Source: Mobiluncus curtisii subsp. curtisii ATCC 35241
Lineage (GTDB): Bacteria > Actinomycetota > Actinomycetes > Actinomycetales > Actinomycetaceae
Direction: 5' to 3'
Length of the DNA: 64,000 nucleotides
NCBI RefSeq assembly: GCF_000146285.1
Contig: NZ_GL385912.1
Coordinates: 1,472,336 to 1,536,335 of the forward strand
The first letter of the stretch is position 1. Every line of letters starts with the position of its first letter. Shown in pieces: positions 34,558 through 43,955 of the stretch. The notes under the pieces are model-generated. The model worked only from the letters and a program-made list of their open reading frames with translations, had not been told where the DNA came from and searched no databases. The position numbers were made by a program, and so were the translations under genes.

Positions 34558-35457
34558 GTGGTGACTAACCAGGTAACCAACCAACCGGACTTGTGGAATA
34601 TAGATAAAAACGGTCAACCCAAGGGTAAACCTAGAATTACCAGCAAGACTGTAGAAAAAATTGTTAAACAAACCGGTGCCGATGGCAGCTTTACCGTCCA
34701 ATTAGGTGGTCAGACCAACGGTAAAGACAATCCGTTAGACGTGATTATTGGTCATATTGTCTATATGCACGGGGCAGAAATTTATGTGCGCCGAGTTGAC
34801 GACCAACACCATCCGGTAAAGGACGCGAAGTTTGACTTGTACACACAGCCAGTCAGCGCAGTCACCGCTGGCACAAGTCCCGCCGCGAAGTCTCAGGTTT
34901 CGTTTACGCCGGATTTGGACTCATCTGGACAGGCTTCGGGCTGGTACCGTGCCATCCTCGCTCCCGGAACGTATTGGGTCGGTACCACTAACACCGGGGC
35001 TAACGGAGCTGAACTGCTGTGGCAGCGCTATCAATTCGATGTCAGTATCGCCGATAAGAAAAACGGTAAAAATCTGAATCCCGAATTCGACACCGTGGTG
35101 ACTCTGTCTGAAAAGAGCCAGCATAGCGGCTTGGTGACATTGAGCAAACGAGAACTGACGACGACCCCAGGCAGCACCGCCGGTAGTACGCCCAGTTCAT
35201 CAAGTAACCCCACCCCGTCCAGCTCACCCAATGCCACGGAGCCATACACTTCCAGCCAAGACCTCAATTCGCTGAATGCAACAGACTTCGTGAAATGGGA
35301 TTTAGAGATTGGTGACATTCGATTTGGGACCCTGCCGCTCACCGGAGGCAAGCTGCCGTGGATGCTGGGTAGCGCCGGAATGCTGATGGGGGCGGCAGTG
35401 ATACTGATGTGGCGGTTACCCAGACGCGAGGACTTTACTTCAGGAAAGGAAGCCTAG
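34558..35457 (+). CDS. Giant pilus tip adhesin, fragment 3 (wall-sorting end)
   Basis: 299 codons, starting only with GTG; the same frame is open upstream to about 34490 and reads GTSCTVTGHQPSRPAAQNYL, the natural continuation of fragment 2. It contains a Cna-B-like domain (YVRRVDDQHHPVKDAKFDL, GWYRAILAPGTYWV), a Ser/Thr/Pro-rich stalk, and the sorting signal LPLTG, a hydrophobic helix and RLPRREDF tail. Sortase C or A would join it to the pilus or wall. As a split gene it cannot be anchored unless the two shifts are sequencing artefacts or are corrected. Confidence 0.75.
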   Translation: MVTNQVTNQPDLWNIDKNGQPKGKPRITSKTVEKIVKQTGADGSFTVQLGGQTNGKDNPLDVIIGHIVYMHGAEIYVRRVDDQHHPVKDAKFDLYTQPVSAVTAGTSPAAKSQVSFTPDLDSSGQASGWYRAILAPGTYWVGTTNTGANGAELLWQRYQFDVSIADKKNGKNLNPEFDTVVTLSEKSQHSGLVTLSKRELTTTPGSTAGSTPSSSSNPTPSSSPNATEPYTSSQDLNSLNATDFVKWDLEIGDIRFGTLPLTGGKLPWMLGSAGMLMGAAVILMWRLPRREDFTSGKEA

Positions 35458-35532
35458 GGAACCGGCATGAGGATTCAACGTAGCAAAACCGAGACAAACA
35501 TAACAACATATGGATATACGGGAGGGATTGAC

Positions 35533-36987
35533 ATGCGAAACGCAAAAGAAGGTGTTTCACGAATAATGGGTCTGGGGATAGCCCTGGTGTTGGCAGCCGT
35601 GTTTTCAATGCTCATATGGGTGCCGCAGGGACACGCAGACGGCACCACGGTAGATATGAACAAAACGGGGTCTATCACGGTGCACTCAGTGGAGGGTGAT
35701 ACCGGTGTCCCCGCTACTGGCGCGGAAGTCAACAATCTTACTAACCAAATAATTAATGGTTCGGAATTCAAGCTGACCAAGGACTCTACAGACGTCAGCA
35801 CCTTAGCTGGTATGCAGGCAGCCGCTGGGGTGACAACTAAGAATTTCACCGCTGACACCCACTTTAGAGCGAAAAACTGCACCACCCAGACCAACGGCTC
35901 ATGCAAATTTGAACCTTTGACCCCCGGTGTGTACAAGTTGGAACAGATCAAGGCGCCGACAGGTAAACAGACTGCCGCTCCGGCTATCGTAGTGCTACCA
36001 CTGACCAACCCCACAGGCACTGGCTTCATGTATGACATTCACGTCTATCCAAAGAACGCCACCATCGGCAGCATCAAAAAAGTAAACGCCACGCCCGCCG
36101 ACACCCTGCTGAAAGAGGGCGCGGAAATGACCTTTAAGATTACCGTCCCGATTCCCAAACATAACGCCGATACAAAGAAATTCACTGCATTTACCGTTAC
36201 GGATGAACCCGATTCCGGTTTGACGGTAGCGGAAAGCGGCATTACGTCCGTAGTCCTGGGGACTGAAACCCTGACTTTAGGCACTCACTACACGGTATCG
36301 AAAACGAATAAGAATGTTAAGGTAACGTTTGTTGGTGACGGGTTGACTAAGCTCAGTGGGAGCACGGAAAGTGAGCTGATTGTAAATGTGAAAGGCACAG
36401 TCACTAACATAGCCAATGATAAGGTCGTTAAAAACAAGGCTGCCTACGCTTACAAACTCGCAGACGGCACGAATAACACTGGTGGGAAAGACCCCAACGG
36501 CAACGATCCCGGTTCAGAGGGTGTGGAAACTAAGGACGATGATTCCTCCCAGACCACCTTTGGATATGTACAGATTAAGAACACCGACGGAACCACCAAC
36601 GCACTGACGGGTGGCAAGTTTAAGGTTGGCAAGTGTGCTGCGGATGGTAAGTCCGTGGTAGCCGGTCAGGAAGTTGCTACGGATGCCACCACAGCTGCTC
36701 AGGTTGGTCCGATTGGCCCGCTAGCTAAACTGTGCGTCGAGCAAACCACGGCACCTACTGGCTATGCCTTGAACCCCGAAGCCACTGCCATCGAATTCAC
36801 CGCTGAGAAAATCAAGAGCGCTAACAATAAACCGCTGGAAGCCCTGGTTAAAAACACCAGTAATAACGACTTCCTTAGCAAGCTCCCTCTGACAGGTGGT
36901 CCGGGCGTAATTGCTCTGCTGAGCGCAGGAGCAGTGTTGATGTTGGTTGCCGTAGCGCTGATGTCGCGTAAACGTCACCAGGATTAA
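35533..36987 (+). CDS. Major pilin (SpaA/FimA-like, LPLTG anchored)
   Basis: 484 residues from the ATG at 35533, which follows GGAGGG. A signal peptide is present (LGIALVLAAVFSMLIWV). The pilin motif HVYPKNA has Lys174 as the expected linkage residue to the Thr of the next subunit's LPLTG. Cna-B domains are visible, with an E-box near the C-terminus (LCVEQTTAPTGYAL). The sorting signal is LPLTG followed by a hydrophobic segment and SRKRHQD. Together these mark the shaft subunit of a sortase-built pilus. It lies between the tip adhesin and minor pilin genes. Confidence 0.93.
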   Translation: MRNAKEGVSRIMGLGIALVLAAVFSMLIWVPQGHADGTTVDMNKTGSITVHSVEGDTGVPATGAEVNNLTNQIINGSEFKLTKDSTDVSTLAGMQAAAGVTTKNFTADTHFRAKNCTTQTNGSCKFEPLTPGVYKLEQIKAPTGKQTAAPAIVVLPLTNPTGTGFMYDIHVYPKNATIGSIKKVNATPADTLLKEGAEMTFKITVPIPKHNADTKKFTAFTVTDEPDSGLTVAESGITSVVLGTETLTLGTHYTVSKTNKNVKVTFVGDGLTKLSGSTESELIVNVKGTVTNIANDKVVKNKAAYAYKLADGTNNTGGKDPNGNDPGSEGVETKDDDSSQTTFGYVQIKNTDGTTNALTGGKFKVGKCAADGKSVVAGQEVATDATTAAQVGPIGPLAKLCVEQTTAPTGYALNPEATAIEFTAEKIKSANNKPLEALVKNTSNNDFLSKLPLTGGPGVIALLSAGAVLMLVAVALMSRKRHQD

Positions 36988-37011
36988 GGCACATTTAGTC
37001 AGGAGAACGTG

Positions 37012-37959
37012 ATGAAACTGATGGGACGGTGGCTCGCAGCTTTGGCGCTATGCCTGGTGGTTACCATAGTGAACCCCGCGGGAGCGTTAGGGGTCACGCG
37101 TGCCACCGCCCCAATTCACCCCTTCACAGGGGATGGCGACCCTGCCAGTTTATTTAACGCGCACGTTGCCGCCCCCACAGGTACCGGCACCCTGACACTC
37201 GTCCGAGAGGCAGGTAACCCCTATAACGATGAGACACCGCCCAGCGTGCAAGGAGTGGCATTCAAGGTCGCGAAAGTCACAGGCGTTACTTTGGCTACGG
37301 CTCAATCCTGGCAAGACATTAAGAGTCTCACCCCAGAAAAAGTCGCCGATAAATTAGACTCGCCGGTCACGCAGTCAACTGACTCTAACGGCAGGGCGGT
37401 CTTTGACCACCTCAGCGTGGGACTGTACTTGATTAGCCAAGAACAGGAACATGCTTCTGGAAAAATCGCGCCTTTCCTAATCACCGTGCCGGTAGCGGAT
37501 AAAACCCGACACTCGTGGAACTATCGACTGGTGATTAACCCGAAACCGCAACCTCGTACCCCAACCGGTTCGACATCCGGTTCGGGAACCGGTCCATACG
37601 TTTCGGGAGAAGTCTCAAAAGATACAACGCCGACCCCCACCCCTAGTGAATCTAAATCCCCGACTCCGACAGCGAATCCAAATCCTGGTGGCGGAAATAA
37701 AACCTATTCCGCAAATAAAGACCATAACAAACAGGAACCGCCGGTAAAATCCGTGTGGTTGCGTGCCCCGAATGGTGACCTGATTTTAGTTGCGCCCGAT
37801 GGGACGATAATGGCGAGACTGCCCGCAACCGGGGTGATTGTCGCACAGGTTGGCGGAATGGCCCTGTTTCTCATAGGTGTCGGGATGTGGATTTTGCTGC
37901 GGACGAAACGCCGCCAAGAGAGCCAGGATGCTGCCAGTGCCGAGGCATTACACAAGTAA
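37012..37959 (+). CDS. Minor/basal pilin (LPATG anchored)
   Basis: About 315 residues. The ATG at 37012 follows AGGAGA; a GTG three bases earlier is possible. A signal peptide (LAALALCLVVTIVNPAGALG) leads into one Cna-B-like domain (SVQGVAFKVAKV, GRAVFDHLSVGLYLISQEQ) ending in YRLVINPKPQ, a weak match to the pilin motif. A long Pro/Thr/Ser stalk follows and the sorting signal is LPATG plus membrane helix and RTKRRQES. Its short size and different sorting motif suggest a base subunit handed to the housekeeping sortase. Confidence 0.85.
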   Translation: MKLMGRWLAALALCLVVTIVNPAGALGVTRATAPIHPFTGDGDPASLFNAHVAAPTGTGTLTLVREAGNPYNDETPPSVQGVAFKVAKVTGVTLATAQSWQDIKSLTPEKVADKLDSPVTQSTDSNGRAVFDHLSVGLYLISQEQEHASGKIAPFLITVPVADKTRHSWNYRLVINPKPQPRTPTGSTSGSGTGPYVSGEVSKDTTPTPTPSESKSPTPTANPNPGGGNKTYSANKDHNKQEPPVKSVWLRAPNGDLILVAPDGTIMARLPATGVIVAQVGGMALFLIGVGMWILLRTKRRQESQDAASAEALHK

Positions 37960-38848
37960 AAAATCGAATCGTCAGATTTCCCGCCTGGTGCCGCTATTGT
38001 TTGCCCTGGCGGGAATCGCCTTGTTTATGTACCCCGTAGTGGCAACACAGTGGAACAACTACCGGCAAAACCAGATTACGACTTATTATGCCCGGCAAGT
38101 CCAGGAACCACAGCGTTTGGAAGCTCTGGAGGCATCCGTGGCGGCAGCTCGGCGCTACAACGAGGAAACCCCCGGCGCGCCGATTCTGGATCCCTGGCTT
38201 TCCCGCGTGTCACAAACCAATAATCCCTACCAGGAGTATTTGGAACAACTGAACGTGATGGAACAAATGGGGCAGCTAATTATTCCGAAAATTCGTGTGA
38301 ATTTGCCGATTTATCACGGCACCGAACCAAAAACTCTGGAACGGGGGATTGGACATCTTTACGGCTCATCACTGCCGGTAGGAGGGGCGGGGACGCACGC
38401 CGTGTTGACCGGACACACCGGTCTGACCAACGCCACTTTGCTCGATCACCTGGAACAAATGCGAGTCGGAGACGCTTTTTATCTGAATGTGGCAGGGCTG
38501 CACATGAAATATCGTGTGGTATCCGTAGTCGTGGTGGAGCCAACCGAGATAGGAACCCTGAAAAGGCAAGACGGACGGGACTTGGTGACACTGATTACCT
38601 GTACTCCTTATGGGATTAATTCCCACCGTCTGTTGGTGACAGGGGAACGCACCGCGCTGGACAAAAATGAAGAGAATGCTTTTAACAGCGGCTTTATGCT
38701 GACCTGGTCGTGGTGGATGGTGGCTGCCTTAGTTGCATCGACGCTGATGGCATTGCTGACCCTGTGGTGGTGGCGGCGCGGCAAAGGGCGACGCCGCAAA
38801 GAAAAACACCCGCGAAAGCAGGGAATAAAGCACGCGAAAGCACGGTAA
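37928..38848 (+). CDS. Class C sortase (pilus polymerase)
   Basis: 306 residues from the ATG at 37928, overlapping the minor pilin gene by 32 bases. An N-terminal membrane helix (20-38) and a C-terminal one (about 257-278) flank the catalytic domain. The catalytic residues are His163 in LTGHTGL, Cys225 in TLITCTPYG and Arg234 in SHRLLVTGER. A DPW lid motif (88-90) before the domain is the mark of class C enzymes. It should join pilins through LPLTG and the YPKN lysine. The tail is highly basic. Confidence 0.94.
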   Translation: MLPVPRHYTSKKSNRQISRLVPLLFALAGIALFMYPVVATQWNNYRQNQITTYYARQVQEPQRLEALEASVAAARRYNEETPGAPILDPWLSRVSQTNNPYQEYLEQLNVMEQMGQLIIPKIRVNLPIYHGTEPKTLERGIGHLYGSSLPVGGAGTHAVLTGHTGLTNATLLDHLEQMRVGDAFYLNVAGLHMKYRVVSVVVVEPTEIGTLKRQDGRDLVTLITCTPYGINSHRLLVTGERTALDKNEENAFNSGFMLTWSWWMVAALVASTLMALLTLWWWRRGKGRRRKEKHPRKQGIKHAKAR

Positions 38849-39038
38849 TGCGATGCTCCATTCAATCGATGCGACTATTTCCCGATTGAGAATTCACCGT
38901 GGCCAGGGCAGATTGACACCGCGGGCACTAATCAGCGAGTCTGTAATCGGTGAGTGTGAGCCGGGGCGTCACTCGTGGGGTAACCACGCACGGTGTGGTT
39001 TACCTGGGGTGAAAATGATTTTCCGCTAGGGTGTAACC

Positions 39039-39620
39039 ATGACTGTGAAAATTGTTCCTAAACTGTTTCTGCTCACTGGCGCGGCGGCGTTGACCCTGAG
39101 CTTGAGCGCGTGCTCCACCCAGGCCAAAGAACAGGCCGCTAGCCAAAGCCCGACCGCGTCCAACTCTGCCACCCCCACTCCCGAAGAACCCAAGTCCACC
39201 CCGGCTGCTGTCGTCGAGGGCGACCGTCCCCAGGTGGTCGGTTCCGGAGCTGACACCGCGGTAGGATTCCCCAAGGATATGCCCGCCCCGGAACAGAACA
39301 CCGCGTGGGTCGTCCAGGAGGGGACAGGCGCGGTGGTCAGTGAGACTGATACCGTCACCGCTAACTATGTGGGACAAGTGTGGGGCCAGGGTAATATCTT
39401 CGATTCTTCCTTTGCCCGCGGAAAAGCCACATCGTTTAGCTTGCAGCAGGTGATTCCTGGTTGGACCAAGGGTTTGGCAGGGCAAAAGGTCGGGGCAAAA
39501 GTTATCCTCGGGATTCCTTCTGAAATGGCTTACGGTCAACAGGGGAACCCGCCCGTCATTCCGCCAAACTCGCCTTTGGCTTTTTACGTGGAAATCGTTG
39601 ATTCTAAGCCTGCTTCCTAG
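39039..39620 (+). CDS. FKBP-type peptidyl-prolyl isomerase, lipoprotein
   Basis: 193 residues. The N-terminus has a lipoprotein signal with lipobox LSAC (about residues 22-25). A Ser/Thr/Pro-rich linker follows, then an FKBP domain: VTANYVGQVWGQGNIFDSSF, VIPGWTKGLAGQKVGAKVILGIPSE and PPNSPLAFYVEIVD. It should speed proline isomerisation of exported proteins at the cell surface. The ATG at 39039 lies 190 bases after the sortase gene, in a region with a short AACCAC/GTGGTT hairpin that may end the pilus transcript. Confidence 0.92.
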   Translation: MTVKIVPKLFLLTGAAALTLSLSACSTQAKEQAASQSPTASNSATPTPEEPKSTPAAVVEGDRPQVVGSGADTAVGFPKDMPAPEQNTAWVVQEGTGAVVSETDTVTANYVGQVWGQGNIFDSSFARGKATSFSLQQVIPGWTKGLAGQKVGAKVILGIPSEMAYGQQGNPPVIPPNSPLAFYVEIVDSKPAS

Positions 39621-39638
39621 AGACGATAGCTCAGTGCC

Positions 39639-40259
39639 ATGTTGATTTCTGACCGTGATATACGAGCCCTAGTAGCTCAAGGCAAAGTCGTGCTGGATCC
39701 CTGGGACCCGGACGCGGTGCAGCCCGCCTCCGTGGACATTCGCCTAGATCGGTACTTTCGCCTGTTCGATAACCACAAATACGGCTTGATTGATCCCTCA
39801 AAGGAGCAAGCTGAGCTGACTCGCCTGGTGGATTCTGGCGACAAACCGCTCATCTTACATCCCGGCGAATTCGTGTTGGGTTCTACTTTTGAACACGTGA
39901 CCCTGCCCGATGACATCGCGGCGCGTCTGGAAGGGAAATCCTCGCTGGGGCGGCTGGGGCTGCTGACCCACTCGACTGCGGGATTCATCGATCCGGGCTT
40001 TACCGGGCATATCACCCTGGAGCTGTCCAACACAGCGACCATGCCGATTGCGCTGTACCCAGGCATGAAAATCGGTCAGCTGTGCTTCTTCCAAATGTCC
40101 TCTCCCGCCGAGGCCCCCTATGGCTCAGGGGCGAAAGGCTCCCGCTACCAGGGGCAGCGCGGTCCGACTGCCTCGCGTTCTTACCTGAACTTCACGCAGG
40201 TAGAGGTCCCGGAAGGACGCGGGATTGTAGCTGAAGCTCATTGCGACCCAGAACTGTGA
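39639..40259 (+). CDS. dcd: dCTP deaminase (actinobacterial, possibly dUMP-forming)
   Basis: 206 residues. The signature [18 protein letters not shown] holds the catalytic Glu and the phosphate-binding Ser/Arg residues, and [16 protein letters not shown] follows. [13 protein letters not shown] is the N-terminal conserved part and [15 protein letters not shown] the C-terminal nucleotide cap. The enzyme makes dUTP or, in several actinobacteria, dUMP directly from dCTP. The bifunctional reaction cannot be confirmed by eye. It follows the FKBP gene by 19 bases. Confidence 0.95.
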   Translation: MLISDRDIRALVAQGKVVLDPWDPDAVQPASVDIRLDRYFRLFDNHKYGLIDPSKEQAELTRLVDSGDKPLILHPGEFVLGSTFEHVTLPDDIAARLEGKSSLGRLGLLTHSTAGFIDPGFTGHITLELSNTATMPIALYPGMKIGQLCFFQMSSPAEAPYGSGAKGSRYQGQRGPTASRSYLNFTQVEVPEGRGIVAEAHCDPEL

Positions 40260-40401
40260 ACTGCTTTTCCTCGGTCACCAGGGACGGCGCGGAAACGCTG
40301 CCAGATGCCACGACACGTCGTCGAGCCTACCCCCGCGACTGAATAACGTCCCTGCAGCGTCACCTCGGTAACGGTCGGGCAGATTTAGGAAGGAAAAAAT
40401 C

Positions 40402-41439
40402 ATGTTGTCACCTGCCAATCGCCACGATTCTTTGGATTTGTCAGCTGCGCAGCCGTTTCACTTGCTCGCGGTTGCCGATGACGTGCAGCCTGAAGAAATC
40501 GACATTCTGGCAGGGCAAATTTGGACCGAGTGTTCCCGCTTGGGACCGGGACTTTTAGAGCTCAAAAAAGAGGCATATCTGACCGGTCCTTGGGATTTGA
40601 CGCCGGAAGCGATTGTGGGGTTGGGGCTGCCCAGCCGCCTGAAGTTCGCGTATTTGGCAGGCGTTCCTGCCCTGCGCGGGAAACCCGTGCCGCAGTGGTT
40701 GCAGGGGCGGGACCCCTTGTGGGACGCGTTTCGAGAAGGCGGTCCGGAAGGGCTGGAACTCGAAGTTTTACAGGGGCTGCGGCGCATGGCACGGCGGTTG
40801 GCTGGCGCCTTGCGGTTCTCGACCGGTCCGATTATCGTCCCGGATCCAGACTCCGCGGTGAGCTTGCGTGTACTGTCCGAAATTTGGTTGGAACCAGCGG
40901 CCTGTCTCCAGGTGGTGCAGCGAGCCTTGCCTATCGCCGCCCTGCTGATGGGAAACGAAACTGAACAGACCCAGCGCCGCTCGGGACCTAAACCCCCTCG
41001 CCTGACCACCCCCGAGGAACGCGCCAACTATGACCCCGACGGCTTGCGCTCGCGCATTCAAGCCGGGGTCAGCCCGGACGAGCGGGCGTGGCTACATGCG
41101 GAAGCAGAAGCCTATGACGAAGCTGCCATGTCTATGCCCCTGATGGTTGACGCCTACGCGATTGCCGCTGACGTAACCCAAAAATCGTCCGTTCACGTGG
41201 TGGTGCAGGGAGAAACTGCTATCCCCCCGGCCTTGGGACATGCTGAAGACGGCTGCGTGAGCTACGCCATTTCTTGGATAGCCCCAGAAATCACCATCAC
41301 GGAGGAAAGCAGGCTGAAACGGGCGATGCGTCTGGATCGGCTGACCGTAATTGACACCATCGAAGCTGTCGCCAGACAACTGGCAGAAGCAACCAATGGG
41401 GTCATTATTGACGAGGACGATTTCGTCGTTACTCTCTAA
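40402..41439 (+). CDS. Hypothetical protein, 345 residues
   Basis: Family not recognised. The ATG follows AGGAAGGA, so translation is likely. The protein is soluble, Leu/Ala-rich and helical, with segments such as EVLQGLRRMARRLAGALRF and a repeat-free C-terminal part containing ISWIAPEITITEESRLKRAM. No catalytic motif stands out. The 142 bases before it show no feature beyond the ribosome-binding site. It converges with the DUF4235 gene. Confidence 0.72.
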   Translation: MLSPANRHDSLDLSAAQPFHLLAVADDVQPEEIDILAGQIWTECSRLGPGLLELKKEAYLTGPWDLTPEAIVGLGLPSRLKFAYLAGVPALRGKPVPQWLQGRDPLWDAFREGGPEGLELEVLQGLRRMARRLAGALRFSTGPIIVPDPDSAVSLRVLSEIWLEPAACLQVVQRALPIAALLMGNETEQTQRRSGPKPPRLTTPEERANYDPDGLRSRIQAGVSPDERAWLHAEAEAYDEAAMSMPLMVDAYAIAADVTQKSSVHVVVQGETAIPPALGHAEDGCVSYAISWIAPEITITEESRLKRAMRLDRLTVIDTIEAVARQLAEATNGVIIDEDDFVVTL

Positions 41440-41468
41440 GTCCGGAACCAGATGGAACGCGCCCTTGC

Positions 41469-41738
41469 CTAGGCGCTTTCGATGCCGATGCCGGCTTCGC
41501 TGTGCTTGTTTACCCACCACTGACTAGCGGTACGCACGGTGAAACGCTTGATAATGGCGAGCAATACCCCGGACAGGACCGCGAAAACGATGGCTTGTGC
41601 CAACCCGACTTCCACGTCATCGTCCTGCGGAGGATTAGCTCCGGTGGCCATCCTCCATCCCAATTTGACGATGTTGTCGCTGACCAGGCCCGCCAGGCCC
41701 ACAGCCGCTACATTTACAACTTTTTCTCCGATGTCCAC
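41469..41738 (-). CDS. DUF4235 small membrane protein
   Basis: 89 residues with a first hydrophobic segment (VNVAAVGLAGLVSDNIVKLGW) and a second (QAIVFAVLSGVLLAIIKRF). The W-x-x-x-T-G-x-x-P-P pattern (WRMATGANPPQDDD) is characteristic of DUF4235, common in actinobacteria. The role is unknown. It is preceded by AAGGAGA. Confidence 0.82.
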   Translation of the reverse strand: MDIGEKVVNVAAVGLAGLVSDNIVKLGWRMATGANPPQDDDVEVGLAQAIVFAVLSGVLLAIIKRFTVRTASQWWVNKHSEAGIGIESA

Positions 41739-41868
41739 GTTTTCTCCTTAAATCCTTGTCAGGTTTACACCAAACAACAGCGTCCCCTCCATGTTATCGG
41801 GTCAAGACTCGGTTCGGTCGAGAGTACCGTCGCGGGTTTTGTCGGTGTAGTCGCGCGTGCGGGACGGG

Positions 41869-43200
41869 CTATTCTCCCAAGGAATCTTTCGGCAAACGGT
41901 ATTCGTTGCCCAGCCGCAGCGAGGGTGCTATCAGACCTTGTTCGCGCTTTTTCTCCAATAGCGTCACCATTTCGTCGCGCAGCGTCCACGGGTCGACCGA
42001 GTTGAGGTAAATCCGGGTGGAGCCTTCGAAACCTGCCAGGGTCGAAGTGCGCTGTTTTAGCAGGATACGGAACCGCAGTGGGACATCGAGGTCAACAGGT
42101 CGGTGGTACCATTCCTCGTTGGTGGGGACGGCGGGTCCTACCGCACAGTGCAGTGCGTGTAACACGTCAGAAATCCCGTCGACCTGTTCCCGAGTGTATT
42201 CCCACGGCAACAGTGCCGGTCCCAGGGGCCAGACTGCGATGGTTTGGTAGCGGTGTCCAAAGTCAGCGAACCCTACTGCGTAGTCGTTACCCAGAATCAT
42301 CATTTGTCGGTGCGTCACATAATGCAGGATTCGGCGGTAAATCGCTGGGTCTGCCGCCACACGCGCAGCTTCAGCTTCAATCTGGACCCCGTATTCATCC
42401 ACGGCTACCAGCTGTTTATGCAGGTGGTCAAAGGATGCTCCGGCTGGTCGCAACCAATTTTGGAAAGCGGTGACGTATTTCACGGCAGGATTCAATTTGT
42501 ACAGGTCTTGCAGGGTGGCGATGGTGTAGCCGATGTAGGCGCGGTGTTCAGCCACGCTCAAAGTCCCTGCCGAAGCGTTTTGATCCGCCCTGGTCGCTCC
42601 GTCCACGTAGTGACGCCGTGCCACGATTACGTCGTGTCCTCCGGCGAACAGACCGGTGGCGTACTGCAGCAAAGCGTCATCGGGGATAGTTTCCAGGTGG
42701 TCCTCACCGGACGCCTCCAGGCGCATTTTCACTACGTGCAAGACGTGATCATATCCCGCTGCGGAGGCCAGGTAATCTGCCATGCGCCGGTTTTGGGCCT
42801 CAGTGGGGTAGTGGTTGTGGTTTTCGTGCCAATAATCATAGGAAACAATCTCAAAAAGGTTGGGAATACGCCGAAACTCCGCGACCATGTCTTGCATGGA
42901 GGCGGCGGGCAGGCCCTCGATTTTGTGGAACTTTGCGTCCAAACCTTTGACCAGCCGGGATTTTTCCGGCGGGGTGTCAAAGTAGCGGTCCGTGCAAAAG
43001 GCGCAGGTGTTGGTGAAGTCGGAGGGCTGCAGCAGCGGTGCCGGTTCCGTGACTGCTTCGCGATGGAAGTGGGGGCGATTCCCGCGACTTGTTACTGTCC
43101 ATACTTGGGTTCCGGTCAGGGGATTGCGCTGTTTGATGGTGCCGTCTGCCATTCGGTCCATCGGGTCGGGGGTCAGCTGGAGAGGGTTCTTATCCTTCAT
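41869..43200 (-). CDS. DUF4921 protein, GalT/HIT-like nucleotidyl transferase fold
   Basis: 443 residues from the ATG at 43200, preceded by AAAGGA; the open frame upstream is a shadow of the ACT gene. A zinc-type Cys pair (NTCAFCTDRYF), WHENHNHYP, and SFDHLHKQLVAV with the H-x-H active-site pattern of the HIT/GalT superfamily are visible. This points to transfer or hydrolysis of a nucleotidyl group, but the substrate is unknown. It lies 34 bases after the ACT-domain gene and may form a unit with it. Confidence 0.8.
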   Translation of the reverse strand: MKDKNPLQLTPDPMDRMADGTIKQRNPLTGTQVWTVTSRGNRPHFHREAVTEPAPLLQPSDFTNTCAFCTDRYFDTPPEKSRLVKGLDAKFHKIEGLPAASMQDMVAEFRRIPNLFEIVSYDYWHENHNHYPTEAQNRRMADYLASAAGYDHVLHVVKMRLEASGEDHLETIPDDALLQYATGLFAGGHDVIVARRHYVDGATRADQNASAGTLSVAEHRAYIGYTIATLQDLYKLNPAVKYVTAFQNWLRPAGASFDHLHKQLVAVDEYGVQIEAEAARVAADPAIYRRILHYVTHRQMMILGNDYAVGFADFGHRYQTIAVWPLGPALLPWEYTREQVDGISDVLHALHCAVGPAVPTNEEWYHRPVDLDVPLRFRILLKQRTSTLAGFEGSTRIYLNSVDPWTLRDEMVTLLEKKREQGLIAPSLRLGNEYRLPKDSLGE

Positions 43201-43234
43201 GATGAACAGTAATCCTTTGGGGTTGGACCTCGGC

Positions 43235-43642
43235 TCACATATCGAGCCAGGCTTTCGCTTGGCCGGACACATCTTCGAGTACGGCTTTGGCATCATTCGC
43301 CAGTTTGGAAGGCACAAAAATATGGGTGTGATAGATTCCGGAAAAAATGTTTGCCGGGATGGAGCGGGAGGACAGCACTTGGGCAATCCCAGAATTTAAT
43401 CCGACCACGTCCAGGGATCCGGGCGCTGACAAGGTGATAATCGTGTAGGGGTCGGCAGTGCTCAGACCGGCACGAGCAGCTTCTTCCAAAGTCACCCCGA
43501 TGGTAATGCCTTCCGGTTCACGGATTAACGCCACCGGTTCCACGTCTGGAGGTAGCTGGGTAACACTGGCAAACACGTACTCCACCCCGATGCGGGGGTT
43601 AATCTGAGCCAGCATTTGTTCGTATGTGGCGTTCTCGCTCAT
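43235..43642 (-). CDS. ACT-domain protein
   Basis: 135 residues. Two ACT-like halves are suggested by PRIGVEYVFASVTQL / EPVALIREPEGITIGVTLEEA and PYTIITLSAPGSLDVVGLNSGIAQVL / IPANIFSGIYHTHIFVP. ACT domains bind amino acids or nucleotides and control enzymes allosterically. Stand-alone members of this type are usually unassigned. It precedes the DUF4921 gene. Confidence 0.78.
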   Translation of the reverse strand: MSENATYEQMLAQINPRIGVEYVFASVTQLPPDVEPVALIREPEGITIGVTLEEAARAGLSTADPYTIITLSAPGSLDVVGLNSGIAQVLSSRSIPANIFSGIYHTHIFVPSKLANDAKAVLEDVSGQAKAWLDM

Positions 43643-43955
43643 AAAATCCTATTCAATCGTTTCTCGGGGTCTTTCCCGGTGACGTAACCTTTTCATTCTA
43701 ACCGTCCTGGGGCACTATTGTCCGGAGCCTCGGGAACAGTATGTCAGTTAGTGAAAAGGAAGTCGTGTGTCCCCTGGAGAATTGGTGCGAAACAGACTAA
43801 TAGTTATTAAAATATTTAACTAATTTCTGAGGGTGGCAAGTCACTATGGAGAGCCTCCGGAGGGGCGCATACTATCAGTCGTGTCACGTCCAATTTAAGC
43901 CCGGCTGAGTCGCTGGTTTTGCCGGGCGCAAGCGTTGCTAAATCCCCCTCGCGAG
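43643..43955. other. 313-base gene-free region with two hairpins
   Basis: No gene is visible. CCTCCGGAGG (near 43854) is a perfect palindrome. GCCCGGC (43899-43905) pairs with GCCGGGC (43921-43927) just after the histidine phosphatase gene and may serve as its terminator. The A/T-rich middle (AAAATATTTAACTAAT) could hold the ACT-gene promoter. Confidence 0.5.

Noticed and set aside
42244-43212. 322-codon open frame antisense to the DUF4921 gene
   Set aside because: It lies wholly opposite a gene with conserved catalytic motifs and has no ribosome-binding site.
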